Source: Silvimonas terrae
GTDB taxonomy: Bacteria; Pseudomonadota; Gammaproteobacteria; Burkholderiales; Chitinibacteraceae
NCBI RefSeq assembly: GCF_014202765.1
Contig: NZ_JACHHN010000004.1
Location: 395,097-459,096, forward strand
DNA length: 64,000 bases
Direction: 5' to 3'
A program made the translations under genes and the position numbers. Positions 25,434 to 35,900 of this stretch are shown piece after piece (position 1 is the stretch's first letter; every line of letters begins with the position of its first letter). The notes under the pieces are model-generated. The model saw only the letters and a program-made list of their open reading frames with translations, did not search any database and had not been told where the DNA came from.

Positions 25434-28001
25434 TCAGAAGTTGAACATGGACATCAGATCACCGACGGCCGTTTTGTTGGTCGGCAGATAGGCTTTTTGC
25501 GCTTGCACCGGGTTGGGCAGACGGTCACGGCTACGGGCAGAGAGCGGCGCCAGTTTCCAGTTACGTTCAATGAATTTCAGCACGGAGGCATGATCGTAGT
25601 ACGTGTGATCGACCATGCCGGTACGGGCATACGGCGACACCACAATCATCGGAATCCGCGGGCCATCACCAAAGAAGTCCAGGTTCTGGATCGGGCCGGT
25701 ATCAAAGTGGCCGCCGCCTTCATCCGTGGTGATCAGAATGGCCGTGGTGCCCCACAAGGCCTGATTGGCTTTGACCTCGTCAACCACGTGCTTCAGATAC
25801 ACCTCAAGGTCAGCCGGGGCCGAGTAACCCGGGTGGGCACTGGCCAGGTTCTTGGGCACCACATAAGACACCGCCGGCAGCGTGTTGTTGGCCACGTCAT
25901 GGTCAAAGGTAGTCAGGTCGACCAGGTTGGCCTTGAGCGCAGCGCTGCTCATGATGTTGCTGGAGGCCACCAGCGGGTCGCCAATCACGTTGTACTGGGC
26001 GGCGATGGCGGTCGGTGCGGCTTGGGCAATCAGCGACGGGTTGGACGCCAGGTAGGTCTGCGCCTGGGTTTGCGTCATGCCCTGGCCCATCAACTGGGCA
26101 ATCACCAGCAAGGTGCTTTCGGTGGTTACATCCGCCGCATCACGCCCGCCGGTGTACCACTTCCAGCTGACGTTGGCCTTGGCCAGTGCTTCGGCAATGG
26201 TCGGTACGGTTTGCGGCGGATAGTTGTAGTTATTGGGGCCGATCGGGTTGACGGTGCCGTCCGTGGCATAACCCGGATTGTAGTTGTTCACCAGGTAGTA
26301 CTTGCCCGCATCGCAGTTGCTGGCCACGCCCTTGGCCGACAAGAAGCTCAGGATAGCCTGTACGCCCGGCTGGCTGGCATCGCCACAACCCACATAAGAA
26401 CCACCGGAATAACCGTCTTGCGAGTAGAAGTTGAGCGTGCCGGAGAGCGGGTTGGGGTTTTCAATCTGGTTGGCGGGCGGCGTCGCCACCGTGCCAGCGG
26501 TATTGAAGTACGGCATGTCCCCGGTCGCCACCTGGAAGAAGTTCATGCCGGTACCGCCCATGACAGACTGGTGATAGTTGTCGCTGATGGCGTAGGTTCT
26601 GGCCAGCGTATTGAAGTACGGCGCGTCCCCTGCCGCCATATTCATAAAGCCCATCAACTCGCCACCCTGACCCGGGTTGGACGGTGTAATACCGGTGGTA
26701 TCGCCGCCCTGACCGGTCTGCGCGGCCACCCACATGAACATATCGAGCTTGCTGTTATCACCGCCGGTTTGCTGCCACATCTGGAAGAAGCGGTGCACCG
26801 GATCGCCTGTGGCGGCGCTCAGGCCCAGCGCCTGCCCCAGCGCGCTGGCATCAGGCTGCGCGTACGGTACATATTTGCTGATCTGGAACGGGCCGTTGGG
26901 CAGATTGGCCGGGAAGCGGGTATCTGCCACGCCGCCAGCGGTGGCCAGTGAGGACAAATCGACAATGCCGATTTTCTCTGGCTGCAACAGCGTGGTGTAG
27001 GCGCTGCCACGGGCCGGGTTGAGCGTATAGGCGCTTTGTTGCGCACCCTGGTTTTGTGCGGCCAGGGCAAAGTTCGGGCCCGGTGTGCCGTCGGCATTGA
27101 CAATGCCTTGCGACAGCAGATTTTTGACGGTCTGGTCAGAGGTGGTCTGGTAGGTGCCAAACAAGCCGTCAAAGGTCTGGTTTTCCGCCACGATCACAAT
27201 CACGTGCTGGATCGGTGTGGTGGTCGCGCCATTGCTCAGGGTCTGCGCCGCCACAATCGGGCCATTGGCCAGCGGGGCCGGCATCTTGCCGGTCAGTGGC
27301 AACTGCAGCGTCTGATACGTGCTGGAGCCATCAGTCGCCACCGGCTGGCCGTTGGCGTCCAGGCGCTGGCCCACGCTGATGGTGTTGCTGTGCACGGTGA
27401 TGTGCGCAATATCAAACAGTTTATCCAGCGGCGAACCAATCTGGTAACCCGCGCCGATGGGGTCCGACACGCCACTGCTGGGCACGCCCAGCGCGGTAAA
27501 CAGCGGCTGCAAAACGCTATCGACATCGGTCACCGCCTGCGCAATGGTGGCGCTGGTGGGGTTGGCGGTAGAGAACTGGGCCGCGGTCGGCGCAGTGGTC
27601 AGGGTCTGGCCCAGCACGCGCTGTGTGATCAGCGTGGTCAGCGGGTTCAGGTTGGCTACCGTGGCGCTGCTGGAAGTCGCCAGAATGGCCGACAACACAG
27701 CGGGGGAGCCATCCGTATCGTTCACTGGCACGGTCAGCACAAACGGGGCCTTGCCGCCCTTGAACGAGAGAGAGAAGTTGCCTTTGGCATCGGTGGTGGC
27801 GGTCTGCAGCGCGGCGCCGGTGCTGTCGGTCAGCGTCACCGGCACGCCGACCACAGCCACGCCTTGCGCGGCCACGCCGGAGATCGTCTGCTGGGTGGCA
27901 CCCGGTGTCGATGTGGATGTGGTACTGGAAGAATCACTGCCGCAACCCGCAAGGGTCAGCATGGCGGCAGCACAGGCAATCGTCAGAAGAGTGGGTTTCA
28001 T
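25434..28001 (-). CDS. Lipoprotein phosphoesterase (AcpA/phospholipase C family)
   Basis: An 855-residue protein. Residues 1-20 are a lipoprotein signal with lipobox LAGCG. A carboxypeptidase-regulatory-like/Ig-like segment follows (TISGVAAQGVAVVGVPVTLT). From about residue 270 comes the PF04185 phosphoesterase domain with HVIVIVAENQTFDGLFGTY and TTDEGGGHFD, the conserved metal-binding regions. It probably acts at the cell surface as an acid phosphatase or phospholipase C. The ATG at 28001 is chosen over 28109 because it yields the lipobox. The Shine-Dalgarno is weak. It precedes the diheme peroxidase gene. Confidence 0.9.
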   Translation of the reverse strand: MKPTLLTIACAAAMLTLAGCGSDSSSTTSTSTPGATQQTISGVAAQGVAVVGVPVTLTDSTGAALQTATTDAKGNFSLSFKGGKAPFVLTVPVNDTDGSPAVLSAILATSSSATVANLNPLTTLITQRVLGQTLTTAPTAAQFSTANPTSATIAQAVTDVDSVLQPLFTALGVPSSGVSDPIGAGYQIGSPLDKLFDIAHITVHSNTISVGQRLDANGQPVATDGSSTYQTLQLPLTGKMPAPLANGPIVAAQTLSNGATTTPIQHVIVIVAENQTFDGLFGTYQTTSDQTVKNLLSQGIVNADGTPGPNFALAAQNQGAQQSAYTLNPARGSAYTTLLQPEKIGIVDLSSLATAGGVADTRFPANLPNGPFQISKYVPYAQPDASALGQALGLSAATGDPVHRFFQMWQQTGGDNSKLDMFMWVAAQTGQGGDTTGITPSNPGQGGELMGFMNMAAGDAPYFNTLARTYAISDNYHQSVMGGTGMNFFQVATGDMPYFNTAGTVATPPANQIENPNPLSGTLNFYSQDGYSGGSYVGCGDASQPGVQAILSFLSAKGVASNCDAGKYYLVNNYNPGYATDGTVNPIGPNNYNYPPQTVPTIAEALAKANVSWKWYTGGRDAADVTTESTLLVIAQLMGQGMTQTQAQTYLASNPSLIAQAAPTAIAAQYNVIGDPLVASSNIMSSAALKANLVDLTTFDHDVANNTLPAVSYVVPKNLASAHPGYSAPADLEVYLKHVVDEVKANQALWGTTAILITTDEGGGHFDTGPIQNLDFFGDGPRIPMIVVSPYARTGMVDHTYYDHASVLKFIERNWKLAPLSARSRDRLPNPVQAQKAYLPTNKTAVGDLMSMFNF

Positions 28002-28163
28002 GTTGTCGGCGCTGTAAGGGGAATCATTGTTATTTGAAGTGATTCGCCAATCAGACCGGAGTGCCGCCTGTACTGGCCGGCAGATGGTTACAACTTTGTG
28101 TGTCACCACCGTGAATGGTTTATGTCATCAGCATGAAGTCTTTGCGGTAAGGCGCGCCCGGCC

Positions 28164-29120
28164 CTACAAACCGCCGCCCCAGCGGACCTGCCAGGCCAGG
28201 CTTAACACGTTGAAATCCGTACCGGTCCGCACCGCGACGCCATTGCTGTAATTGAGTTTGACCGAATTGAAACGATTGATCGGCGCCGCAAGGGTGAAGC
28301 CCAGTCTGGAGTTCTGCTGCAGATCATTGTTCAGTACGTGGTTGACCGTGGTACGGCCGCCTTGCAACCAGGCGCCCGTGACCGCCGCCCAGACCCCTGC
28401 CGGGAAAAACCGCACCAGATTCATCTGCACGCTATAGACCGGCGCTTGCTCACGCTCTTTGCCACCAAAGAAATCATGATTGGTGCTGAAAAAGGTGACG
28501 CCGGTCGAGCCCTCGACCGACCAGTTGCCCAGCTTTTGAGAAAACCCCACCTCCGGTTTGATGAACCAGCGATGGGTGCCGACATTGATCAGTTTGCTGC
28601 CGTCATACTGGCCGGTCGGAGCGGAGACTTGCACGCTGGCGCCAGCGACAAAGTCCTCGGTATACGTGGGGTAATCGGCCACGCTGAGTGCCGGCGCGCC
28701 AACCAGATTGGCAGACAACTGAAATGACGCGTCACCGGTGCCGGAGATACTGCGGCCCACTTCCTGCCCGGCATAGACCGCGCTACCGCGAATAGTGGAG
28801 TACGGCAGGCTGACGTTAAAGCGGGCTGATTGGCCGCCCAGGTCAAACACATGAACAAACGCGGCCACGGCGGTTTGGGCGCGCAGCCTGGCATCATCCA
28901 GCGGAATAGTCTGGCCCAGCGACATACCGCCATCCGCCGCAGAGACGCCCACCACCAGAAAATTGATATCGACCGGCGCGTTGGTGTACGAACGCGGCTC
29001 AATTTCGCCGGCGTGGGCCAGCGCAACCGGCCATGTCAGCGCCGTGAGCAACCCGGCGTTGCATATCCCGCCGTGGAAAAGCAAGACTGGGCGATAAGCC
29101 CGGCAATGCCTTTGCCGCAT
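28164..29120 (-). CDS. Outer-membrane transporter, Phenol_MetA_deg-like
   Basis: A 318-residue beta-barrel type protein with a signal peptide ending in ALAHA. The mature part has amphipathic strands and the patterns ARFNVSLPYSTIRGSA, VSAPTGQYDGSKLINVGTH, KPEVGFSQKLGNWSVEGSTG and a C-terminal WQVRWGGGL. This fits the family named after the MetA-pathway phenol-degradation transporter, which includes many uncharacterised outer-membrane channels. It lies about 160 bp upstream of the phosphoesterase gene on the same strand and may belong to the same functional group. Confidence 0.78.
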   Translation of the reverse strand: MRQRHCRAYRPVLLFHGGICNAGLLTALTWPVALAHAGEIEPRSYTNAPVDINFLVVGVSAADGGMSLGQTIPLDDARLRAQTAVAAFVHVFDLGGQSARFNVSLPYSTIRGSAVYAGQEVGRSISGTGDASFQLSANLVGAPALSVADYPTYTEDFVAGASVQVSAPTGQYDGSKLINVGTHRWFIKPEVGFSQKLGNWSVEGSTGVTFFSTNHDFFGGKEREQAPVYSVQMNLVRFFPAGVWAAVTGAWLQGGRTTVNHVLNNDLQQNSRLGFTLAAPINRFNSVKLNYSNGVAVRTGTDFNVLSLAWQVRWGGGL

Positions 29121-29211
29121 CCTGGATATCCCCTCTCACGTTGGTTGGCCCAGATCAACATAGTCCATACCTTGAGGGAAATCAGGAGGAGCGCATGCCC
29201 GGCCCGAACGG

Positions 29212-31290
29212 TCAGAAGTCGTCCCGATCGTCATGCAGCATCAGGCTGGGCAAGATACTGCCCGGCTTGGGCTTGCCCAACAGGTAACCTTGCAGGGAGT
29301 CGCAGCCCAGGTTGGTCAGGAAATCCTGCTGTTCCCGCGTCTCTACCCCTTCCGCCACGATGCGCAAATTGAGCGTCTGACCCAGCGCGATGATGGCAGA
29401 GACAATGGCGGCGTCTTCTGTGTCTTGCGCCAGGTCACGCACAAAGGCGCGGTCAATTTTCAGTTCATTGGCCGGCAAACGCTTGAGGTACAGCAGGCTG
29501 GAGTACCCCGTCCCAAAGTCATCAATCGACACATGCAGACCCATATCCCGCAGTTGCTGCAGGATCTCGACGCTGGCCGCTGCGTCCCGCATGGCGGTGG
29601 ATTCGGTGATTTCCAGCGTCAGCAAGCGGGGTTCCAGCCGGCTTTGTTCCAGCGCTTGCCTGACCGTATCAACCAGCCCGGGATGGCTGAACTGCACGGC
29701 AGACAGGTTGACCGCCACCGCACAGGTGGCCGCGCCCATGGCCTGCCATTGCGCCATTTGCCGGCAGGCTTCGTTCAAGACCCATGCCCCCAACGGCACA
29801 ATCAGGCTGGTTTTTTCTGCCAGATCAATAAACTCGCCCGGCATCAGCAACCCCAGTTGCGGGTGTTGCCAGCGCAAGAGGGCTTCTACGCCAATGATCG
29901 GGCCGGCCGGTGCCTTGAACTTGGGTTGGTAATGCAGCACCAGTTCATTGCGGGCGATGGCCTGGCGCAGGTCCTGCACCAGTTGCAACTGCCGGTGCAC
30001 GTTGACGTTCATGGACGTTTCAAAGAAACAGTACGCATCACGGCCGGCGCGCTTGGCGTGGTACATGGCCGTATCGGCGTGGGTCATGAGGTCGTGCTGG
30101 TCGACGCTATCGGTCGGGTAAAGCGCAATGCCCACGCTGCCCGAGATCACCAGTTGTAGCCCTTCGACAATGAAGGGTTTGCGGATTTCATGCAGCAAGG
30201 CTTCAGCCAGCGCGCCAGCGTCGGCCGGGTCAGTGATGCCGGCCAGCACGACAAATTCATCGCCGCCAATCCGGGCGACGGTGTCGCTCTGGCGGACCCG
30301 TTCGGTAATACGGCGGGCCACTTCAATCAACAACAAGTCGCCCACGTGATGCCCATACGCATCATTCACAGGTTTGAAGCCGTCCAGATCCAGAAACATC
30401 AGCGCAAAACTGGTGTTATCCCGCTGGGAGACGCCCAGTTCATGGGTCAGGCGCTCTTCCAGCAAGACGCGGTTGGGCAGCTTGGTCAGGTTGTCGTGCA
30501 AGGCCAGATAGGCCAGCTTTTCATTGGCCAGCGCCAGCGAACTGGTCAGCGCCCCGGTGCGCGCCGCCATGCGCATATCCAGCACAGAGATCAGCAACGC
30601 CATCCCCAGCACCAGCAGCGTGACAATGATGATCATCAACGCCAGCCAGTTGGCCTGGACACCACCCCGCGCCACGGTACAGATACTGCCTAAAGGAAAC
30701 TGCGCGGCCCCCATGCCGGTGTAATGCATGCCGGAAATGGCCGCCCCCATCACCACCGCCGCCGCCGCGCGCAGCGCCCGCGCGCCATGCAGCAGCGAAC
30801 GCAAATAGTGCGCTACCCAAAGCGCCGCGCCAGAGGCCACCACCGCAATCACAATCGACAGCACAAACAAGCCTGGCTGGTACTGGATACCCGGCGCCAT
30901 GCGCATCGCCGCCATGCCGGTGTAATGCATGGCCGCCACCCCCGCCCCCATCAGCGCCGCACCAACGGCCAGTTTGCGGGCGGGCAGTTGCTGTGGGCTC
31001 ACCCACCACAGCGCAAAGGCGGACAACAACACCGCAATCAACAGCGACAGCGCCGTGAGCAGCGGATCGTACCCCAGCGGGATCGGCAAGCTGAACGCCA
31101 GCATGCCCACAAAGTGCATGGACCAGATGCCCATACCCATGGCGGCAGCCCCACCGGCCAGCCACCAGCGCCGGGCGGTGCCGGCGCTCATGGCAACACG
31201 GCCCGCCATATCCAGCGCCGTATAAGAGGCCAGGATGGCGACCAGAATCGAGAGCAACACCAGCAGCGGGTTGTAATAGCCAGACAACAT
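29212..31290 (-). CDS. MHYT-GGDEF-EAL cyclic-di-GMP protein
   Basis: A 692-residue inner-membrane signalling protein. Residues 1-240 form an MHYT sensor of about seven membrane segments with three motifs (SMHFVG, AMHYTG, GMHYTG) proposed to bind copper and sense gases. A GGDEF domain (RIGGDEFVVLA, intact active site) follows, then an EAL domain (GVEALLRWQHP, intact, plus the DDFGTGYSSL loop). It could both make and degrade cyclic-di-GMP. An AGGAAAAG Shine-Dalgarno precedes the ATG. It is divergent from the autotransporter, a possible surface target of the signal. Confidence 0.95.
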   Translation of the reverse strand: MLSGYYNPLLVLLSILVAILASYTALDMAGRVAMSAGTARRWWLAGGAAAMGMGIWSMHFVGMLAFSLPIPLGYDPLLTALSLLIAVLLSAFALWWVSPQQLPARKLAVGAALMGAGVAAMHYTGMAAMRMAPGIQYQPGLFVLSIVIAVVASGAALWVAHYLRSLLHGARALRAAAAVVMGAAISGMHYTGMGAAQFPLGSICTVARGGVQANWLALMIIIVTLLVLGMALLISVLDMRMAARTGALTSSLALANEKLAYLALHDNLTKLPNRVLLEERLTHELGVSQRDNTSFALMFLDLDGFKPVNDAYGHHVGDLLLIEVARRITERVRQSDTVARIGGDEFVVLAGITDPADAGALAEALLHEIRKPFIVEGLQLVISGSVGIALYPTDSVDQHDLMTHADTAMYHAKRAGRDAYCFFETSMNVNVHRQLQLVQDLRQAIARNELVLHYQPKFKAPAGPIIGVEALLRWQHPQLGLLMPGEFIDLAEKTSLIVPLGAWVLNEACRQMAQWQAMGAATCAVAVNLSAVQFSHPGLVDTVRQALEQSRLEPRLLTLEITESTAMRDAAASVEILQQLRDMGLHVSIDDFGTGYSSLLYLKRLPANELKIDRAFVRDLAQDTEDAAIVSAIIALGQTLNLRIVAEGVETREQQDFLTNLGCDSLQGYLLGKPKPGSILPSLMLHDDRDDF

Positions 31291-31751
31291 TCAATCTTTT
31301 CCTGAGTACGTCTGGAGAATGGGTTTCGCCGCATGAAACAACGGCCGCCCCAGGCGCAAGGGCTGGGGGTTGGCAGAATCAGCAAGACGGCAACGGCGGA
31401 TTCTGACACAGATGCGACTGTCATCCAGCCTGTTCTGTGCTGGTTCGTAAAGTGGTGGCGGTCACCGCAGGCGTTCCGCAAACGGTTTGGGGGGCGCTCT
31501 ACGCAGGGTTTGGCCCGATCTGCGTCGGGGCAAGCGGACTTGTCCCGGATTGCCCACTTGCGGGCGGGGCCGCTGATTTCTCCTCCTGAACGCGGGGCAT
31601 TTCCCGGCATGCCAGGGCGGCCGGGCCTTGGCTGATTCTGATTATTCCTTCTATAACTATTTCGATAGATACAAATCAGATACAAATCTAGATACATCAA
31701 GTCTGTCGCTTGACGCCCTCTTTGCCCAATCTGCTTCCGGATCTTCTACAC
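31291..31751. other. Divergent region between the MHYT protein and the autotransporter
   Basis: These 461 bp hold no convincing gene. The right part (31630-31700) is AT-rich, with repeated AGATACAAATC (31673-31680 and 31677-31694 region), and probably carries the autotransporter promoter. Confidence 0.4.
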
Positions 31752-32948
31752 ATGCCTTTTGACTGCACCCGTCCCACCACTCCCCGCCCCGTTCTTACCC
31801 GTATTGCGCGTGCCTTGACCGCTTTTTCCTTTGCCAGCCTTGCCAGCGTGCCCGCCTGGGCCGATGGCGGAAATGGTGGGTGCACCAACGACAATGGCAG
31901 TTGCTCCACCACCAATGCCGGTACACCTGCCAGCCCGAATGGTGGCGGCGGCACTGCGCCCAATATCAGCACCGGCAGCGGTGGCACAGGGGGTGGCGGT
32001 GGTGCCATTGACCTGACAACCGGGAATGGCGGCAGCGGCGGCACGGGGGGCAATGGCGGCACAGGAGGCGGCGGTGGCACCGGCCAGAACGGCCAGAACG
32101 GGTCGGGTACTGGCAGCGTCGCTGGCGGACTGGCCGGTACCGGCGCAGTCGGGGGCGCCACCGGCTCTGGCAACGCCGATGGGGCCGGTGGTGGTGGGGG
32201 CGGTGGCGGCGGGGTGGGTGCCGTCTTTACCGGCAGCGCCACCAATAGCGCCGTTGTCACTGGCGGGGATGGTGGCGGTGGGGGCGGTGGCGGCGCTGCT
32301 GGCGCCACTGGCGGCGGGGGCAGCGGCGGGGGCGGTGGGGCCGCTGGCGGCGGCGCCTTGCTGACCAACAATGCCACGCTCACCAATAGTGGTCAGTTCA
32401 CCGGCGGCAACGGCGGCAATGGTGGCGGAAGCGGCAGCCTGACCGGCGCGGGCAATGGCAGCAACGTGGTGGCGGGCGCAGGCGGTGGTGCGGGCGCGGG
32501 CGGCGATGGCGTACTGGCCACCAATGGCGGCACCGTGCAGAACCAGGCCGGCGCAGCCATTACTGGCGGTAACGGGGGCACCGGCGGCGGCGCAGCCAAC
32601 GCCACCAGTACCACCAGCGGCGCGGTGGCCGTGGGCGGAACGGGTGGCAATGCCGGCCAGGGCGGCGACGGCACGTTTATTTCTGGCGGGAGTACCGTCA
32701 ACAATGCCGGTGCCATAACCGGGGGGATCGGCGGCAATGGTGAAAACGGCGGGGCCGCCAGCGACGGCGGCACCAACTCGGCGGTGATTGCCGGCAATGG
32801 TGGCCTGGGCGGCAATGGCGGCAATGGTGTGCAGGTGGTGGGCAATGGCACCGTCGTCAACAGCGCCAGCGGCGTGATTCAGGGGGGAAGCGGCGGTACT
32901 GGCGGCGGCGGCAACAGTGGCAGCACTGGCTCACTGGCTCACTGGTGA
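31752..32948 (+). CDS. Glycine-rich autotransporter, N-terminal fragment (frameshifted)
   Basis: Begins with an extended signal peptide (TRIARALTAFSFASLASVPAWA) and continues as a passenger dominated by GGNGGTGG-type repeats with interspersed Asn/Thr, reminiscent of PGRS-like sequence. The frame ends at 32948 inside a tandem duplication of ACTGGCTC (32925-32945). Removing one 8-bp unit joins this frame exactly to the next ORF (GSTGSL then VTGGVGG). The fragment alone would be exported but have no barrel. The ATG at 31752 was preferred to 31710 because it gives a clean signal sequence. Confidence 0.85.
   Translation: MPFDCTRPTTPRPVLTRIARALTAFSFASLASVPAWADGGNGGCTNDNGSCSTTNAGTPASPNGGGGTAPNISTGSGGTGGGGGAIDLTTGNGGSGGTGGNGGTGGGGGTGQNGQNGSGTGSVAGGLAGTGAVGGATGSGNADGAGGGGGGGGGVGAVFTGSATNSAVVTGGDGGGGGGGGAAGATGGGGSGGGGGAAGGGALLTNNATLTNSGQFTGGNGGNGGGSGSLTGAGNGSNVVAGAGGGAGAGGDGVLATNGGTVQNQAGAAITGGNGGTGGGAANATSTTSGAVAVGGTGGNAGQGGDGTFISGGSTVNNAGAITGGIGGNGENGGAASDGGTNSAVIAGNGGLGGNGGNGVQVVGNGTVVNSASGVIQGGSGGTGGGGNSGSTGSLAHW
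32925..32945 (+). repeat. 8-bp tandem duplication causing a frameshift
   Basis: ACTGGCTC occurs twice in tandem and is followed by ACTGG (2.6 copies). One copy fewer restores the reading frame of the autotransporter. The TGA that ends the upstream frame is at 32946-32948. Confidence 0.9.
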
Positions 32949-35900
32949 CAGGGGGCGTTGGCGGAAATGGCGGCGATGGCGGCAGCGGGGTTTTGCTCAG
33001 TGCCGGCGGCACGGTCGCCAATAACGGCCAGATTACGGGTGGCAACGGGAACCGGGGTGGCGGTGCGGGGGTGGTCTCTGGCAGCGGCAGCGGTGGTGCG
33101 GCCGGCACAGGGGGCAGCGGGATTGCCATTGATAGCGACGGTGCCGTCACCAACAACGCCAGTGGCCGTATCACCGGCGGCAATGGGGGCGACAATGGCG
33201 CTGGTGGCGGTGGCCCGGGCGGCAACGGAGGCGGCGGTCTGGTCCTGACCGGTCATGGTCAGGTCGACAACAGTGGTCAGATCACCGGAGGCAACGGCGG
33301 CTCCGGCGCCAACGGCGCTGGCGGTGCAGGCGGCAGCGGGGGCACAGGCGGTGCCGGCACGGTGGTGGTCGGCTCGGGCAATGTCACCAACCGCGCCACC
33401 ATTCGGGGCGGCACCGGCGGCTCTGGTGGCGGCGGCGCAGGTAGCGGTGCCGGCGGGACTGGCGGCACCGGGGGGAGCGGCGTGCTGCTGTCCCACGGCG
33501 GGGTATTGAACAATAACGGCACCATCATTGGTGGCAGCGGCACCCGGGGCGGTAATAGCAGCAGCACGGGCGGCGATGGCGGTACCGGCGGCAGTGGCGT
33601 GCAGGTCACCATTGATGGCGGCACCATTACCAATACCGGGTCGATTACCGGTGGTCAGGGCGCCGTGGCCGGCGCAGGGAGTTCGGCGGGGGCCGCAGGC
33701 GCCGGCGGTGTGGGCATCAGCGGGCAAAACATTGCCATTATCAACAGCGGCAGCATTGCTGGCGGCCTGAGCAGCGCCGGCACGGCGGCTACCGCCATCC
33801 AGTTTACCGGTGGCACCAATTCGCTGGAGCTGCACAAAAACAGCAGCATTACCGGCACGGTCGATGCCACCGTCGGCAATAACACGCTGATTCTGGGTGG
33901 CAGTGATGATGACAGCTTTAACGCCGCCAACATCGGCAGCACCGCTCAGTATCGGGGGTTTGCGGCCTACGAGAAAGACGGCAGCAGCACCTGGACATTG
34001 AGCGGCACTACCGCCGCCTTGACCCCCTGGACCATTAATCAGGGCACGCTGGTAGTCAGCCAGGACGGCAGTCTGGGCGATCCTTCGGGCAGTTTGACGC
34101 TGAATGGCGGCACCCTGCGCTGGGGCGCAAGCTATGACCTGGCCAGCAGCCGGGCGGTGACACTGGGGACAAACGGCGGCACGCTGGATACCAATGGTTT
34201 TAATAGCACGCTGGAACAAGGGATTACCGGCAGCGGGGCGCTAACCAAAGCAGGTGCGGGTACGTTGCTCTTGCAGGGCGACAATCCCTTTGCCGGCGGC
34301 ACAACCATTGCTGCGGGCACTTTGATTGTGGGTGATCCCAACCATGCCGGCGCGGCGCTCTCTGGCGGCGGCAACGTGCTGGTTGCCAGCGGCGCCACCC
34401 TGGGCGGTTATGGCAGCGTCACCGGCAACGTCACCAATAACGGTACGCTGGCTGTGGGCGACGCCCTGCCCCAATTTGCGAGCAACGGCACCGCCAGCAC
34501 CAGGCTGGCCACCCCCGTCATGCGGGCGGTGAATGACGGCGGCACGGGCAATTTCATCGTTAACGGCAATCTGCTCAATGCCGGACTGGTGCAACTGGGC
34601 GGCAACCGCGTCGGCAACACCCTGACCGTCAACGGCAACTACACCGGCCAGCAAGGCGTAATTGCGCTGCATGCCGAGCTGGGTGTGGATAACTCGCCCA
34701 CCGATCGGCTGGTGATCAACAGCGGCAGTGCCACGGGCAATACCGTACTCAATATCAGCAATCTGGGCGGCCGCGGCGGGCTGACGCTGGGCAACGGCAT
34801 TGAGGTGGTGGCGGCCAACAACGGCGCAACCACGGCCGCCAGCGCATTTAGCGGGCGGGATGTCAGTGCGGGCGCGTATACCTACCGCCTGTTCCAGGGG
34901 GGCAAGGACGCCGGTACGCAAGAGAACTGGTATCTGCGCTCCACCTTGACCAACCCGATCGAACCACCGCCAGGATCAATCGATGGCGAAACCCCGCTAT
35001 ATCGTTCAGAAGACCCGGTGTATATGGAAATCCCCGCGTTGGGCCGGCAGATGTTGTCACAGCAGATCGGCACCTTTCATGACCGTATGGGCGGGCAGGA
35101 TTTACTGACGGAAGAAGGAAAAATGCAGGCTGGCTGGGGCCGCATCTGGGGGGATCATCTGTCTGAAAACCACACGGGCACGGTCAACCCATCGTTTGAC
35201 GGCAACATGTTCGGTTTGCAGGTTGGGCAGGATGTCTATGACATGGTGAGTGATGAAGGCCACCGGGATCACATTGGTTTCATCCTGGGTTACGGTCATG
35301 CCAGCGGCGATATTTCCGGTTTTGCGCTGGGCGAACAGAATCTGGCGGCGGGCAGTTTGAGCATGCAGACCTGGAGTGTCGGCGGCTACTGGACCCACAT
35401 CGCGCCGCAGGGCTGGTACAGCGATATGGTGGTTCTGGGCAGTTACCTGCATGCTGATCCTGGCTCGGTGGAAGGCAACACGGCCAATGCGCACGGCCAA
35501 AGCCTGACCACCTCGGCCGAAACCGGGATCAGCCTGCCGCTCAGTGAACGCTGGCAGATTGAGCCGCAAGCCCAGCTGATCTACCAGTACATCCACATCA
35601 ATGATCTGACCGACCCGGCTTCCACGGTGAGCTTTGACAACACCAGCGGCTTGACTGCCCGCGTGGGTGCGCGACTGGCAGGCAGCCTGCAAGGGCAAGG
35701 CCAGACCTGGCACCCCTATGTGCGGCTGGATGTGCTGCATTACTTTGGCCAGGATGACCGCATTACCTTTGCCGATACCACCACCCTGAACGCTGATGCG
35801 CGCGCCACGCAAGGGCATGTGGGCGCCGGGGTATATACCCGCTGGAGCAAAACCGTCAGCGGCTACGCCACCGCCGGCTACTGGTTCAATCTGGGCGGGG

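Noticed and set aside
25077-26951. 624-codon forward open frame
   Set aside because: Antisense to the diheme peroxidase and phosphoesterase genes, both with clear motifs. The forward product is low-complexity Gly/His/Arg.
27036-28037. 333-codon forward open frame
   Set aside because: Shadow of the phosphoesterase lipoprotein gene.
31697-32386. Proline-rich reverse ORFs opposite the autotransporter
   Set aside because: Pro-rich strings are the antisense reading of Gly-rich codons (GGC/GCC). They have no independent coding evidence.
32000-33700. Possible CRISPR-like or satellite array
   Set aside because: The repeats are codon-level GGC/GGT/AAT repeats of a protein-coding passenger, without constant direct repeats and unique spacers.
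32939-34219. 426-codon reverse open frame opposite the autotransporter
   Set aside because: Ala/Gly/Thr-rich antisense product of a repetitive region, no motif.
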